Source of the DNA: Lathyrus oleraceus
Taxonomy: Eukaryota > Streptophyta > Magnoliopsida > Fabales > Fabaceae
Assembly: GCF_024323335.1 (NCBI RefSeq)
Contig: NC_066585.1
Span: 182,546,294-182,610,293, forward strand
Reading direction: 5' to 3'
Length of the DNA: 64,000 bases
The position numbers and the translations under genes were made by a program. Shown piece by piece: positions 22,684-34,383 of the stretch. Numbering within the stretch: the stretch's first letter is position 1; each line of letters opens with the position of its first letter. Below the pieces are notes generated by a model. That model saw only the letters and a list, made by a program, of their open reading frames with translations. It had not been told where the DNA came from and made no database searches.

Positions 22684-25028
22684 ATGGAAGCAAATGAACA
22701 TCATGCTGAAGCTCCACAATAAACCTCTACTGAAACTGCTACAACATCAACCGTTGTCTACAAGGAACCTCACGTCCTTGATCCTCCAGCTCACTCAACC
22801 TTGCAACACCCTTTGAGAAACTGGAAGTTCCTTGTGAGTCTCTCGTGGATTTCGAAAACATAAAGCGCAATGGTACTTATCTCACTGAGGAACTAAAGAA
22901 ACAAGGCTGGGAAAAATATTTTCAGAGACTCTATGATCCCATATACACTTTCCTCGTCAAAGAGTTCTGGAGGTTCGCAGACAGCGATGACCACTACATA
23001 GTTTCATATGTTCTGGGTGTGAATATGGTCATCACCGAGAAATCTATTTCCAAGCTTCTGAACATGAAGAAAACTAGGGGCAGAAGGATTTACAACATAG
23101 ACCCTAGGGCAAGATACATGTCCCAGGAGATTATTCCTACTATCTTCAAACAAAGCTTTGAAGGAATATCCTCTAAGAACAAGGAACTTCACCAAAATCT
23201 GAGAGTCTGGTTGAAAATCATTCTGGGTACCATTCACCACCGTCCAGCCTCAAACTCTTTTGACTACATCAACGCATATCAGAAGTGTATCTTGTACTGC
23301 CTCCACAAAGGACTCAAGTTGAATCTACCAGCACTACTATTCAAGTATCTGAAGGATTCAATCCGGGATACCAGAAATCACATGAAGCCCAAAAACTACA
23401 TTCCTCTGGGAAAACTCATCTCTGATGTTCTAATCGAAAGTGGGCTGGTGGATCATCTGATATCCTACAATCTGATGGAAGATGTCACGGTAGAGATTGG
23501 AAAGCCTCTGAATGCAAGAAATCTGAAGAGCATGGGAATCATTGATAGAGTCCTGGTCAAGCCAACTCTAGACACCTCCTGGGAAGCTCTGAAAGATCAG
23601 AGAAAGATACCCAATGGTCTCTATTTGTTATCCAAAATAGATCCTCCGGAGGTCATCGCCCAATACCTTCAGGACATGGCATCTCAAGGGATGGATATTT
23701 CTGAGTTCTCAATGGACCGGCTTCCAGAACAGCCACAAAACTTCATGAAGAGGAAAAGAGAGCCTTCTGAGAAGTTCAAGAAATCTAAGACTCTGAAGCT
23801 AGGAGAACCATCTGCAGACAGATTGTCTGTACCTATGGATTCCTTCATCTCAAGTAAGTTTCTACCATCCGAAACTCCCTCTCATTCAAATTTAAAGCAA
23901 TTATCTTCCTTCCTACCTTAACCTTCTTCCACCTTTACCCCCTCTGAACGTATCATATCATACCCACCTACCTCTGAATATCACAACTCTAACCATTCCT
24001 CACCCCCTCCACGACAAATCAACCTCACCACCACAATACTCCCCACATCTGACCTTTTACCTTTGAGTGAATCATTCTCATATCTCTCATCAACCCCCTC
24101 TTCACCACCATACTATGATATATCCTCCGACTTCGAATAGCCAGCTAACCTCGATCCCTCATCCCTAACTTTGGCTCAACTACAAGCCATTGCACTATCT
24201 AACCCACCTCCATTTATCCCAGATACCTCTATGCCTTCTCCTTCCGTACCTCAAACAAAATCACTCCCTGAACCCCATAGAGAACTACCCTCTGAACCTT
24301 CATCTGAACCCCAAACTAAACAACCATCTGAACCCCCAACTGGACAACCCTCTGAACCTCCCACTGAAATCACTCACACCTCACCAGAACCCATCAATCC
24401 ATCTTCTGAACCTGAACCAACTTTCCCCACCTTGGAAGAGACAATTGCTTTATTTTCTGAATCCTCAACTGTGAAGCTCAGATCATTGTCTGAACAATCC
24501 AAGCTAAGTGATAACCCCTCGGAAGTGAGGAATCATTGGAATGGATTTCTCAGATGGATGACATCTGAAGTCTTCAAGTTGAAAGGCCTCTCTGTACAAG
24601 TCAGAAATGACTACGTCAGAGACGCTGATGTGAGGCTAGAGGATCGTTTGGCCAGAGAAGCTGAAGAGAAAACACGCTAGGAAGCTAAAGAAAAATAAAG
24701 ACTGGAAGTTGAAGAGCAAGCTAGAAAAGAAGCCAAAGAAAAGGCCGCCGCTGAGGCTGCTGCTGCTGAAGCCAAAGCCAAGGTTGATGCTAAAGAAGCA
24801 GTACACATTACTGCGGAAGAAGCTGCCAAGGCAAAGGAAGTGGCTCTGACTCAAGGTGAGACCTCTAACTCGAATCTAGCTCCATTGGTGCTCAAGACTC
24901 TGGCAGAACTCTAGAAGAAACAACAGATTGTAAAGGCCAGATTGGATCAACATGACTCTGTCAACTCCAGTATTCAAAATCTCCTGACTCAGCTGCTTCA
25001 GAGGATGTCGTCTCCTCCTAACCCTTAG
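22684..25028 (+). pseudogene. SIRE envelope-like ORF, broken
   Basis: A long ORF after pol is the hallmark of SIRE elements; its product is called envelope-like but its role is unproven. An ATG at 22684 (MEANEHHAEAPQ) meets a stop; after a frameshift the frame is open from 22845 to 23921 (358 codons, starting MDFENIKRNGTYLTEELKKQ, with NYIPLGKLISDVLIESGLVD). The same frame continues through a Pro/Ser/Glu-rich region (24171-24680, repeated SEPPT motifs) and an Ala/Lys/Glu-rich coiled coil (24670-24860), ending SSPPNP at 25028. At least five stops break it. No clear signal peptide or transmembrane helix was seen. Confidence 0.8.
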
Positions 25029-25173
25029 GCACCTTAGGATTTCTGCTGTGTTTTTTTGTTCTTTTAAGTGTTTTTAGCTTCTAAGTTTGTTTTCCTTATA
25101 TGTACCTGTTTTCTTTATCCAATGAAGTTTTATCTTGCTATTTTTGTTTCTTGTTTGATTCTTTCCGAGTTTG

Positions 25174-25508
25174 ACAAAAAGGGGGAGAAATAATTAAACA
25201 TCCTTATGATGAAATTAATATCTAAACCTCATAATGCACTGCTTACATTCCAAACATCTAAAAAATTTGTGCAGTCTAAGTTCTTGCAGGAAGTATCTGA
25301 GTAAAACATCTGAGAAACAAGCTAAGTAACATAAGAGACTCTGGTAAGAAACTCTAAACCTTATAAAGTATCAGATTTAGGGGGAGCTTGATTATCTCAG
25401 GGGGAGTCACAATATATTTGACTCTGAAATTACCTTCCTTTAATTGTTATGAAGTATCATTGTTTCATCAATAGTCTGAAGTTTTGTCATCATCAAAAAG
25501 GGGGAGAT
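25174..25508 (+). promoter_or_regulatory. Polypurine tract and upstream purine tracts of SIRE
   Basis: The terminal tract AAAAAGGGGGAGAT (25495-25508) abuts the 3' LTR. Three similar tracts lie upstream: ACAAAAAGGGGGAGAAA at about 25174-25190, TTAGGGGGAGCTTG near 25378 and CAGGGGGAGTCAC near 25400. Multiple purine tracts before the LTR are common in SIRE-type elements. Confidence 0.8.
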
Positions 25509-26551
25509 TGTTAGAACAAGATTTTGGTTCTGCAACTTTTCTCTAAGTTTTGATGATAATAAAGGATGAAACATTTTGGTACCCTAATAAAATTCACCAA
25601 GTGTGCAGGACTCTAACAAAAAATGAATCTGATGAAACAACATCCAACGTCACATAAGTCCAAAACAACTTACTTGAAGCTAAAAGTACTCGCTCTGACA
25701 TCTGAAGACTTTGATATTCTGCATCTGAAGAATCCGACACATGTATTCTTTATGATCATTACATCTGAAGAATGTCAAAGTAGAGATCAATAAAGAACAT
25801 CTAAAGAAAACCTCAGGCAACTATCTTAAGAATACAAGATCAAAGAGAAGTATTTGAATTTTGCGCACTCTAATTCATGCCCAACAAATCAAATCAAGAC
25901 TTAACAACGAAGTATTCCGAAAATGGTATAAACTTATATATGGAGAAAATTGAATACTTCCCTAAAACTGTTATGGAAAGGACAACAAAATTAATGTTAT
26001 TAAATCTCATTATGGACAAGATATCAGCATTAATGCTACATTCAACGGTATCATCTCCAAGCTCTATAAAAAGGCCCAACCATCATCATACCAACACACG
26101 AAGCTATCCTACAAGAATTTAGTACATCAAAATTCAATCTTTCACTAGTTCTTGTTTTTACATTATCACACGAGTTGTTGCTCTTAGTGTGAAACTCAAT
26201 TGCTTTAACTGTGTTAATATTGCTTACCTAGAAGTACTAAACACCTTCTTGTATTTCTAAAATAGTTATTGTGATGTTCCTCAAGTGACTTGTGAAGTCT
26301 GTAGACTTGAGAGGGCTAAGAGATCACTGTACTCTTAGACGTTGTTGTAATCTTTCTAGATTATTGGATTAAGTCCTTTTTGAAGGCGAAATTACCTTGG
26401 TATGGTGGACTGGAGTAACTTTGAATTTCAAGTGAACCAGGATAATTTATGTGTTGTTTGTCTTTAATTTATGTGTGTGTAGAAACTCCAAAAGTTTTTA
26501 TTAACTATGAAAATAATTCAAACTCCCCTTTCTTGTTTTTCTCTACCTTCA
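25509..26551 (+). repeat. 3' LTR of SIRE element
   Basis: It runs from TGTTAGAACAAG to CTCTACCTTCA, with the AATAA target duplication directly after it. It shares CTATAAAAAGGCC with the 5' LTR (about 26062). The small ORFs at 25877-26122 and 25894-26079 mirror those in the 5' LTR and are shadows. Confidence 0.9.
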
Positions 26552-26556
26552 AATAA

Positions 26557-26773
26557 TACTCATGCGAGAAAAGAACAATCAAAACGATTCTCGTTGAGTA
26601 CAATGGATGTGAGGGGTGCTAATACATTCCCCTTGCATAACCGACTTCCTTACCCATTTTCTCTTCCCCTGAATTTTATCGACGTTTTCCCTTTCCTTCG
26701 GGAATAAATAAAGTTCGATGGCGACTATGTTGAATCTTTGAGCGTGTGATGCGCTCATGTATTTTTCGCGTAG
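26557..26773 (+). mobile_element. Ogre/Tat-like LTR, right part (rejoins 560-3945)
   Basis: It contains TGTGAGGGGTGCTAATACAT, CTTGCATAACCGACTTCC and GGAATAAATAAAGTTCGATGG, the 3' boxes of the same LTR family seen at 9800-9950, 28600-28690 and 44545-44710. Together with 560-3945 it forms one LTR interrupted by the SIRE insertion. The end near TTCGCGTAGCTTCA is approximate. Confidence 0.6.
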
Positions 26774-26948
26774 CTTCAGTTCAAATAAAGATGAGTATTA
26801 TATGGATGTGTGTTGGATGATTTAAGAGCAGGATTTGTATTCTTTTTTTATTTTAATTTTTTTATTAGCATTTTATTTAGTATTATTGAACTTTAGTCAA
26901 AATAAGTGTATTATGTTGTTTTACGTTTTACCACTTAGACCTTTTTTG

Positions 26949-27002
<54 letters not shown>

Positions 27003-27230
27003 TTATTATTATTATTTATTTCATTATTTATCCTTTATTAAGGTTAGATATATCAAAAGATTAGTAACATTTTTAATACATTTTTTTAGGAAAATATTTT
27101 TATTTATTTTATGATATTTTAATTTGTTGTTTTTATTTTCAATTATTACTATTTTTTTATTGTTATTATTATTACTTATTTTATTATTGAATGATATTTT
27201 ATTATTTTTTCCCCTCTAATTTTAGACATT
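26774..27230. other. AT-rich sequence with (TTA)n microsatellite
   Basis: No gene recognised. A TTA/TAT microsatellite runs from about 26950 to 27019, flanked by T-rich low-complexity DNA. The Leu-rich frame at 26835-27041 is simply the microsatellite translated. Confidence 0.7.
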
Positions 27231-28747
27231 TAAAAATTAATAATTCGGTCGTCTTAAAACTTTTTGTTATGCATATTAAAACCTGGATTAAAATGAGAAT
27301 AGGGGAATGCACATCTTTCTGCTCGTCGAATAAATGAGTGAGTACATGCATACACCCCCTTTTGCGATTAGTATTTCATTTTTCTTTTTTGATTAGTTTC
27401 ATTATTTAATTAGTAATTAATTAATTTTTATTATTTGTTTATTTTGATTGTTATTTAATTAATTATTTGATTGATTGCTATGTGGATTTGATTTGATTAT
27501 TTGTTTAATCAATTTCTACACTTTTAGATTAATTAGGCAATCCCTGTCATATTGCACATGTAAGTAATTTCACTAACCTTGCCACAATTTCTAACCACTT
27601 TCAAAATCAATTTATCCATTCAATTTCAAAATTAACTTCAAACCATTTCACTAAAATTTCAATCAATTTCAATTTCAAACCATTTTTACCAACATGAGTG
27701 TTTGATCCAATATCAAGTATCTCTTTCACTCACTTCAAACTCTTTTTATGATCTACTTCAAACATTTGATCCAACGTCAAGTGGTTCGTCTTCAAAATCT
27801 TTTTCACGATAAATAATTCGATTGAAAAAGGATTGGGGTGTAAGTAGTTTTCTTCTCCTTTCCTGAATGTCCATGTGATGGCCGCATTTAGGCAACCATT
27901 TGAACATTCGTCAATCGCATCAAAACACTTTTAAATAACTGAATCAAATTAATTCTTTCGTGAACAAAAAAGGATTAGGGCGGAAGTAATTTTCTCCTCT
28001 ATTGCCTTAGTATTCGTGTGATGGCCACATTTAGTCCACCATTCGAATACTCGTCGCCCGTCAAAGAAACACGACTTGATTCTTCATACAAATTTCATAA
28101 ATAATCCGATTGAAAAAGGATTGGGGAGGAAGTAATTTTCTCCTCCTTTTCCGAAGTGTTCATGTGATGACCACACTTAGTCTACCGATTTAACATTTGT
28201 AAGTCACTCAAAAACATTCAAACACATCAAACTTGCTTTTTTCACCCTTGCGCGACTTTGAATTTTTTTTTTAGAAACGAGTAAGCTTAATCTATATCGA
28301 CGTGAAACAAACAAAGACTTCAGCCTCCAAGAGCGAGTAGAAAGTAAAGGTTTAATCATTCGATATGTCTAAAGCATCACTCTTTAAAAGCAACCAACAA
28401 ATAGTTCTTTTCTACAAAGAACTTTGTAGCCTTGTGTTCTCCATCGCACCTGGAGATACGTAGGAGCAGGATTTTGAAATCTTGTCAGACACCTTAATGA
28501 AAAATCCTAAAAATATTTTCTCTTTTTCTCGTTCAATAAGTAGAAGATCACAAACTAACGATAGCTAACATTCAATCGCAAGTTTAACTAAAAGATTCTC
28601 GTTGAGTACAACGGACGTGAGAGCTTTATCGACTTTTTTGCTTTCCCTCTTTAGGAATAAATAAAATTAGGTTGCGACTTTGTTCGAATCATTTTTCCAC
28701 AAGCGTGCAAACGCCCTGCGAAGGATAGCATTTTTCAAGATGTGACA
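27231..28747 (+). mobile_element. Ogre/Tat-like LTR fragment with three tandem units
   Basis: Three imperfect units of about 142-145 bp begin at GGATTGGGGTGTAAGTAG (27830), GGATTAGGGCGGAAGTAA (27973) and GGATTGGGGAGGAAGTAA (28117); each continues with a GTGTGATGGCC-like phrase. The LTR 3' boxes follow: GGAGATACGTAGGAGCAGG (28451), GTACAACGGACGTGAGAGC and GGAATAAATAAAATTAGG (about 28652). The end is near AAGATGTGACA at 28747. The GAGGGGTGCTAATACC box is partly deleted. No ORF. Confidence 0.6.
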
Positions 28748-29089
28748 ACACCTCTAAAAACTCATCTTCAGTTTTTCAGTTTTTAAAACGTAAAAGCACA
28801 TACTATTCTTCTTGTTAAGGTCATGAGTTCGAACCTTGGGAAAAGCAAAAATATATTAACTTAAAAATTATTTTGTAATTTTGAAATATATTATTTATTT
28901 AAATCTTATATAGTATTATTTATTTTTCTTGAAATAATTTTTGAAATATTAAAAAGAGATAAAAACTTTGATATAATTTTTGATATAATGTCTCTAAAAT
29001 AATTTTAGTTCATTTTTATTTTAAAAACTTAAATAGTATAATATTTTTTTATCATATTACTTACAACAAAGAACACTACCATTTTTTTA
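28748..29089. other. AT-rich spacer, possible tRNA-derived SINE trace
   Basis: No gene. The phrase TCATGAGTTCGAACCTTGGG near 28823-28842 resembles a pol III B-box (GTTCGAA core) as found in tRNA-derived SINEs, followed by an A/T-rich tail. No convincing A-box is seen upstream, so this is only a hint. Confidence 0.25.
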
Positions 29090-29835
29090 TAATCAAAAAA
29101 TGGAAATAATTAGAGCACTATGGGTGCTCTAACCCTTACAACTAAGACAACAATCCCAAAGAACAAAAGAAGAATCACAAAAGACATTCAATAGGAGCAA
29201 CATAAAAATCTTGGAAATTGCAATTACGATTATGATTTCTTCCAATAACACTCCACCTCCAAGCTGTCATTTTGATAGTTAAAACTATTTCATTCACATT
29301 GCACACTTACCCTCGAAATATCATTTTATTCCTCTTTGTCCATATGTTCCTAACAGTAGCCCACCAAATGATCCATTCATTCCCTTCTTTCACCCTCTTT
29401 GACAGCTCTTTCTTGAATAGTTTGAAGCAATTCCAACTAGATTGATCCACCACAATAGAAATCACAATCCATTTTTCCACCCCTTTCCAAATATTCCTAT
29501 ACATTTGACAATGGAACAAAATATGATGGATATTCTCATCCTCCAAGAAATAGATAACATAAGGTAAACTATGGTTGTTAACCAAAATTCCTCTTATATT
29601 GAGTTGGTCTCTACTTGGTAATCTATTGAGGAACAACCTCCAACCAAAAAGCTTGATTTTTGGTAGTATTTTGTTCCTCCAAACATCAGACAAATCCTCT
29701 AATAAGGGCGTCTCCAAGTCTGCAGAATTATCAGTCAGTTGATGCAACTGCTCATAACAACTCTGAACTGAAAAGTTTTTTGATGGATTGCTTTTCCAAA
29801 TAAATATTTTCAGTTTTCTCCAAAGTAGGATAAGT
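29090..29835 (-). mobile_element. LINE remnant (3' end of RT ORF)
   Basis: On the minus strand the frame 29307-29879 reads ...SDVWRNKILPKIKLFGWRLFLNRLPSRDQL... followed by HHILFHCQMYRNIWKGVEKW and WWATVRNIWTKRNKMIF. This is the zinc-binding region (zf-RVT) found downstream of the reverse transcriptase in plant LINEs. Endonuclease and polymerase domains are absent, as in a 5'-truncated insertion. The first residues of the frame (29840-29879) already belong to the adjoining LTR. Confidence 0.8.
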
Positions 29836-31011
29836 ATTTGACACCACAAAATACCAAGAACAAGGAGAGAAAGGCACAAGGATTTTTATCCTGGTTCGCT
29901 TGAAATCAAAGCTACTTCAGTCCACCCGCCAAAGTAATTTTGCATTATATACAATGACTTTTAATCCATTATAACCAAACATATTACAGAAAAATCACAA
30001 AGAATAAATTTCTTTATTTTCTCAACGATTCGACTATAACCTAGTCTCCTTAAGAAAATACAAACAAACAAGTTTGAATACAACTTTTTGTGTTACAAGT
30101 TGCTTCTACACAAGAAGATTTTACACAAATGAAATACAAACACTTAAACAAAGGAATTCACAATTTTAGTGCGTTTTCACATAGAAATCAGTCTTGTAAA
30201 AATTGTTGTAGTAACTTTATTCAAGTCTCTAAGTCCAACTTATATAGCATAAGAAAGGGACTGTTGGAGGGTAATTTCGAGATACCAAAAAGAAACTGTC
30301 CACTAACGGATTAGTGATAGATATGAAGAATAGTATTGTCCTTCGCCCATGTTTTCAGGTAGTGGAAGAAATATTTTCGATTTGTACCATGTACTATTTT
30401 ATCATGTATCCACTATGATCTTATCTTCAAGTTCATTATCTTTTGATGAAAATTTAATGAAGCATGAAAAGAAGAAACACAAAGCTGAAATCAGAATCTT
30501 TAGAATCTTCAGTCAGAACCTTGACCATGTCAGTATCTGGCTTGATATCTTCAAAGTCTTCAGCTAAGTAACACAACTTCAGAAGCTTCCCATTCTTCAA
30601 AAGTTTGATAACCAGAGTCACATCCAGAAGCAGAAGCGGAGAGAACATAGCAGTAGCAACATAGCGTCTTTCCATAACTACTCAGGAGTGAATCAACACA
30701 TAAGCATAAAGAACATTGCAGCAACAACATGACGTCTTTCAGAATTTCTTAAGCGTGAATCAGTGCAGAAGTAGAAAAAACATTGTTGCAGCAACATAGT
30801 ATCTTTCAGAACTTCTCATGAGTGATACAATGCAGAAGCAGAATTCAAAACAAATGTTCAGAAACTGATGACGTTGCACGTCATAAATCAGAATCAGAAC
30901 TAACTGTTAAAACTACACAATAACAAACCATTAGAGTACCAAAATTATTCTCACATAATACTATATTGCTATCATCAAAATTCAAAGGTATAGATGCATA
31001 ACCAAATCTTA

Positions 31012-31016
<5 letters not shown>
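29836..31016 (-). mobile_element. Solo or fragmentary SIRE-like LTR (reverse orientation)
   Basis: The reverse complement contains TTTGATTTCAAGCGAACCAGG (29887-29907), a near match to the SIRE LTR at about 4860-4880, and a start-proximal phrase TTTTGATGATAGCAA with AATTTTGGTACT, matching the beginning of the SIRE LTR. No internal SIRE sequence borders it. The 5' terminus is lost in the TA microsatellite at 31017. Repeated phrases (CTTTCAGAACTTCT-like with GTTGCAGCAACA) occur about every 65 bp between 30640 and 30830. The small ORFs here are not credible genes. Confidence 0.65.
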
Positions 31017-31107
<91 letters not shown>

Positions 31108-31108
31108 T
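31017..31108. repeat. Compound (TA)n(CA)n microsatellite
   Basis: About 65 bp of TA repeats with one interruption run into about 13 CA repeats. The Tyr/Ile/Val-rich frame 30881-31126 is its translation. Confidence 0.95.
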
Positions 31109-32009
31109 AACAATTGTCTCTCTCAAAACAAAACCCTAACATCTATCTCACTCGTCTCTCTCATATATCCTAATCTCCATTAACATTTTGATAACCTTGC
31201 CTTGTGTTTGGAGAAATTCCAGCTACCTTCTCCGTCGAATTTTCTCTTTTGAAATTTTTTGGCTAACAGATGGTTCAATAGTTTATGTTTTCAAATCTGT
31301 TTAAAAGTTAACTTAATATGAGTGAATGTATAACCTAAGAAGTGAACTATGTTGGTTATGTATCATTGTTTATTTTTCAATAGTTTCTTTCATCCTGTTT
31401 GTAGGATAATATGACATGTATAACTTAATATGAGTGAAATTTTTGTTGGTTTATGGATTATAGATGTGAACTTTATGCATATGTTATAATTACAATGTCA
31501 TGCTAATACATTTTGACTTGTCAAGAAATCCGATATTAAGGGTGTGGTTCACAAATGGTTCGTGTTGCAATGAAGAAAAAATATAACGAGGATGATGCTA
31601 GAGTTAGTGCTGCAGACTTGTGTGAAAGACTCAGAATGACATCCATTCGAATTTAACACAAGTTTGCAGCTCTCACTTCAGCTTCATTCTCCTTTCGTTG
31701 TAGATGTCATTCTGGGACAGGTATGTTCGTGAAACATTTTATGAGTTGATATATTTTTGTTGCTGATAAAAGTTATTTGTTGTTAGATAAAAGTTATAAG
31801 TTGTATGTGGTTGATGATGTTGTTGTTGTTAATAAAAGTTGTTTGTTGTATCTTGTATGTTGTTTGAGGTTTGTTGTTGATGAATGTTATTGTTAAGGTT
31901 TGTTATGAGTTTATTATATCTTATGTGGTTTGAGTGTTTTTCCAACCTCTTATCAAATATATTACTATTCGGATTGAATTAGAAAATTATAATATGAGAT
32001 ATTAAGATA
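31109..32009. other. Unassigned AT-rich sequence
   Basis: A CT-rich stretch (31115-31170) resembles a plant 5' leader. A short open stretch from ATG at 31557 reads MVRVAMKKKYNEDDARVSAA and stops near 31655; it is in no recognised family and could be a decayed exon. The remainder is T-rich with GTTGTTGATG repeats. No gene supported. Confidence 0.3.
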
Positions 32010-32312
32010 TATTAGAAAATAAATTACACTTATTAGTGTTATACAAGATTTATTCAGTTCATTATCCGCATTTCGCTCTTTAACGGTTAGAGTTTGGTTT
32101 AATGTTTCTAGTTCTTCAACCGTCCATTTATCCTCTTCTAATTTTGTTTGTAAAGTGAATAATATTTTGTAAAATGAACTGGAGGTGAAGTAAGGGGAGG
32201 TTGAAGAACTAGGAGTACCGAAACAAAATATAATCGTTAAAGAACGAAATACGGATAATGGATTGAAGAAATCTTGTATAACATTGATTAGTGTAATTTG
32301 TTCTTCTAGTAT
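32010..32312. repeat. Foldback (MITE-like) inverted repeat, about 300 bp
   Basis: The left arm (about 32021-32130: ATTACACTTATTAGTGTTA, then CATTATCCGCATTTCGCTCT and GTTCTTCAACC) is complementary to the right arm (about 32195-32303), leaving a short centre. Arms of roughly 110 bp with about 80-85% identity make it a foldback structure with no coding capacity. No clear target duplication was identified. A further AACGGTTG/CAACCGTT-rich stretch follows (32330-32520) and may be another small non-autonomous element. Confidence 0.7.
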
Positions 32313-32569
32313 AATTTAATTTGTCATCCAACGGTTGTTTAGCACAACCGTTGTTAAATGTTAAACGTTAGAATTTCATTATAATTGTTTAATATAACTG
32401 TTGTTATAAGTAACACTAATTTAAAATTATAATCATAATCACATGACTGTTGTAAAAAACATCATACTTATAATCATTCTTATTTCATCACGGTTGATCA
32501 ACAATTATAATATCTATTTTTCAACCGTAATAAAATAACTTTTAGTCTTCCTTAGGTTCCGGGAATTGG

Positions 32570-33199
32570 CCTTCTTGAATTCACATGTTAAACTATGAAT
32601 AATTTGACTATTTTCTTAATCGTGCGTGGTAGGTGACATGTTATAGAAGCTTGAGAGAATATATCTCTCTCTAATACGATATTTATTAGTATTAGTTAAA
32701 TGTTTTTGAGGAGAAAAAACAAAGAGTAGTAACATGTTTTCTGAAACACGGCATCAATTTGATAATGATTGATAAGTTAACAAATCAAACCTCGACTAAA
32801 GAGTTTTATGGTTCAATTCTTCAAGTGGAATTTGATTATTATTAGTATTATCTTTTGTTTCATAGTGGACTTTCACTATCATAACTCATAAGCCAGCTAT
32901 GACCGAAGGAAATTATAGCATGGTCTGAGGTGGAATACAGCAAAATTATATCCATTTCAAATACTCTAATTCGTTGAAAATTATAAGTTGGAATATGACG
33001 ACACAAAGACCATGATACCAAAAAAAAAGTTACATAATAAACTACACACATTTACTATATAACATGACCGCATACAAAACATGAATCAAAGCAGCATCAA
33101 TTGCTTAATGTGATCTCAAAGAAAAAGGTAACAACTACCAAATTCACGATATTAACAACACCGTATTCGAGGATAATTATATTGAATATAAGTGATAAT
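32570..33199 (-). pseudogene. Duplicate of FQR1 3' flank, left of copia insertion
   Basis: It matches the downstream flank of the live FQR1 gene (57263-57682 and 62932-63360) over its whole length, sharing for example GTCGTGCGTGGTAGGT, ACACGGCATCAATTTG and GGTCTGAGGTGGAATACAGC. It lacks MULE-2, reading CAATTCTTCAAGTGG where the live copy is split. It ends at 33199, where the LTR of a minus-strand copia begins; the rest of the dead gene copy is at 47905-48383. Confidence 0.85.
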
Positions 33200-33310
33200 T
33201 GGTTTTCAGTGTTATTTTTTATTATTGGTATGATTTTTACATATAAATCATACTTACAAATAAATACAAAATAAATAAAAATTAATATAAAATAAATAAA
33301 GATTCTATCA
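33200..33310 (-). repeat. 3' LTR of minus-strand copia (111 bp)
   Basis: In minus orientation it starts TGATAGAATCTTTATTTA and ends near TGAAAACCA. It shares the start and the AATAATAAAAAATAACAC-like end region with the other LTR; an indel explains the length difference. Confidence 0.7.
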
Positions 33311-34321
33311 CACCTCCGTAGTCGAAGTGGGAGGTCGATGGATGCTTAGACTTGATTGAAAATCATCAAAGAGAACTTTAGAGAAACCTTTGACGAAGAT
33401 ATCAGCAATCAAATGTCGGGAAGGAACATGAAGAATGTGAGACTGGCCACAAGTCACTTTCTCCCGAACAAAGTAAACGTACATCTCAATGTGTTTAGTA
33501 AGCTGATGTTGAACAAGATTAATGGATAAGTATATAGCACTAATATTGTCATAGTACACCAGAGTAACATAGGAAAGAGGAAAATGTTGCTCCAAGAGAA
33601 GGTTGCAGAGTCAACATGATTATGAAACCACATTAGCAACGCCTCAGTACTCAGCCTCTGCACTGGAACAAGAAAGTATGAGTTGTCTTTTGGAAGACCA
33701 TGAAATTAGGTTGTTCATAGAAAAACACAATAACCATAAGTAGATCGACAGGTGTCCGAACATCTACCTCAGTCAACATTTGTGTAGGAAACAGGCTTCT
33801 CAACCGGAGAAGGATAGAGATGCAAACCGTATTATAAGGGGCCCTGAACATAACGTATGATATGTTTCAATGCAAACATGGGCTCGGTGCAGAGAGCATG
33901 CATGTGAAGACACACATGCTGGATAACATTAGAGATGTCAGGACGAGTAAATGTGAGATACTGCAAAGCACCGACATGACTCTGATATAATGTATGATCA
34001 TCATATGGGGTGTCGACAAAGGTATTGAGCTTGTATTTGGTGTCAACTTGAGTTGTAGAAGGTTTGCATTAGGCCATGTCAGCTCGAGCAATAATATTGT
34101 TGGCATATATACTTTAACTAAGAAAAAGACCATCTGCATGTATGGTCACTGCAATACCCAGAAAATAGCTCAGTGGTCACATATCTTTCATAGCAAACTC
34201 GAAGGCAAGAATCACCATGATAGATTTGCATAAGCATGAGATGAATTGATGAGGATGATTTCATCAACATACAGTAATATGTAAGCCATGTCAGAGCCAC
34301 GTCGGTAGATGAAGAGAGAGG

Positions 34322-34383
<62 letters not shown>

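Larger units (their letters stand above)
3951..26551 (+). mobile_element. SIRE-type Ty1/copia retrotransposon with two nested insertions
   Basis: Two LTRs of about 1.04 kb (3951-4990 and 25509-26551) start TGTTAGAACAAG and end in TACCTTCA, flanked by AATAA on both sides. A primer binding site follows the 5' LTR and a purine tract precedes the 3' LTR. Internal order is gag, zinc knuckle, protease, integrase, RT, RNase H, then a long envelope-like ORF, which is the SIRE/Maximus layout. Removing the two insertions (5087 to about 9953, and 11634-19510) leaves about 9.9 kb, close to a normal SIRE. All ORFs carry stops, so the copy is dead. It sits inside an older Ogre-like LTR. Confidence 0.9.

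Noticed and set aside
22684..25028. Infectious retrovirus with an envelope gene
   Set aside because: The ORF after pol is the envelope-like ORF typical of SIRE elements. No signal peptide, fusion peptide or anchor was evident and the ORF is broken, so no viral claim is made.
26835..27041. Leu-rich, membrane-like ORF
   Set aside because: It is the TTA microsatellite and flanking T-rich DNA, not a transmembrane protein.
30881..31126. ORF rich in Tyr, Ile and Val
   Set aside because: It is a translation of the (TA)n(CA)n microsatellite.
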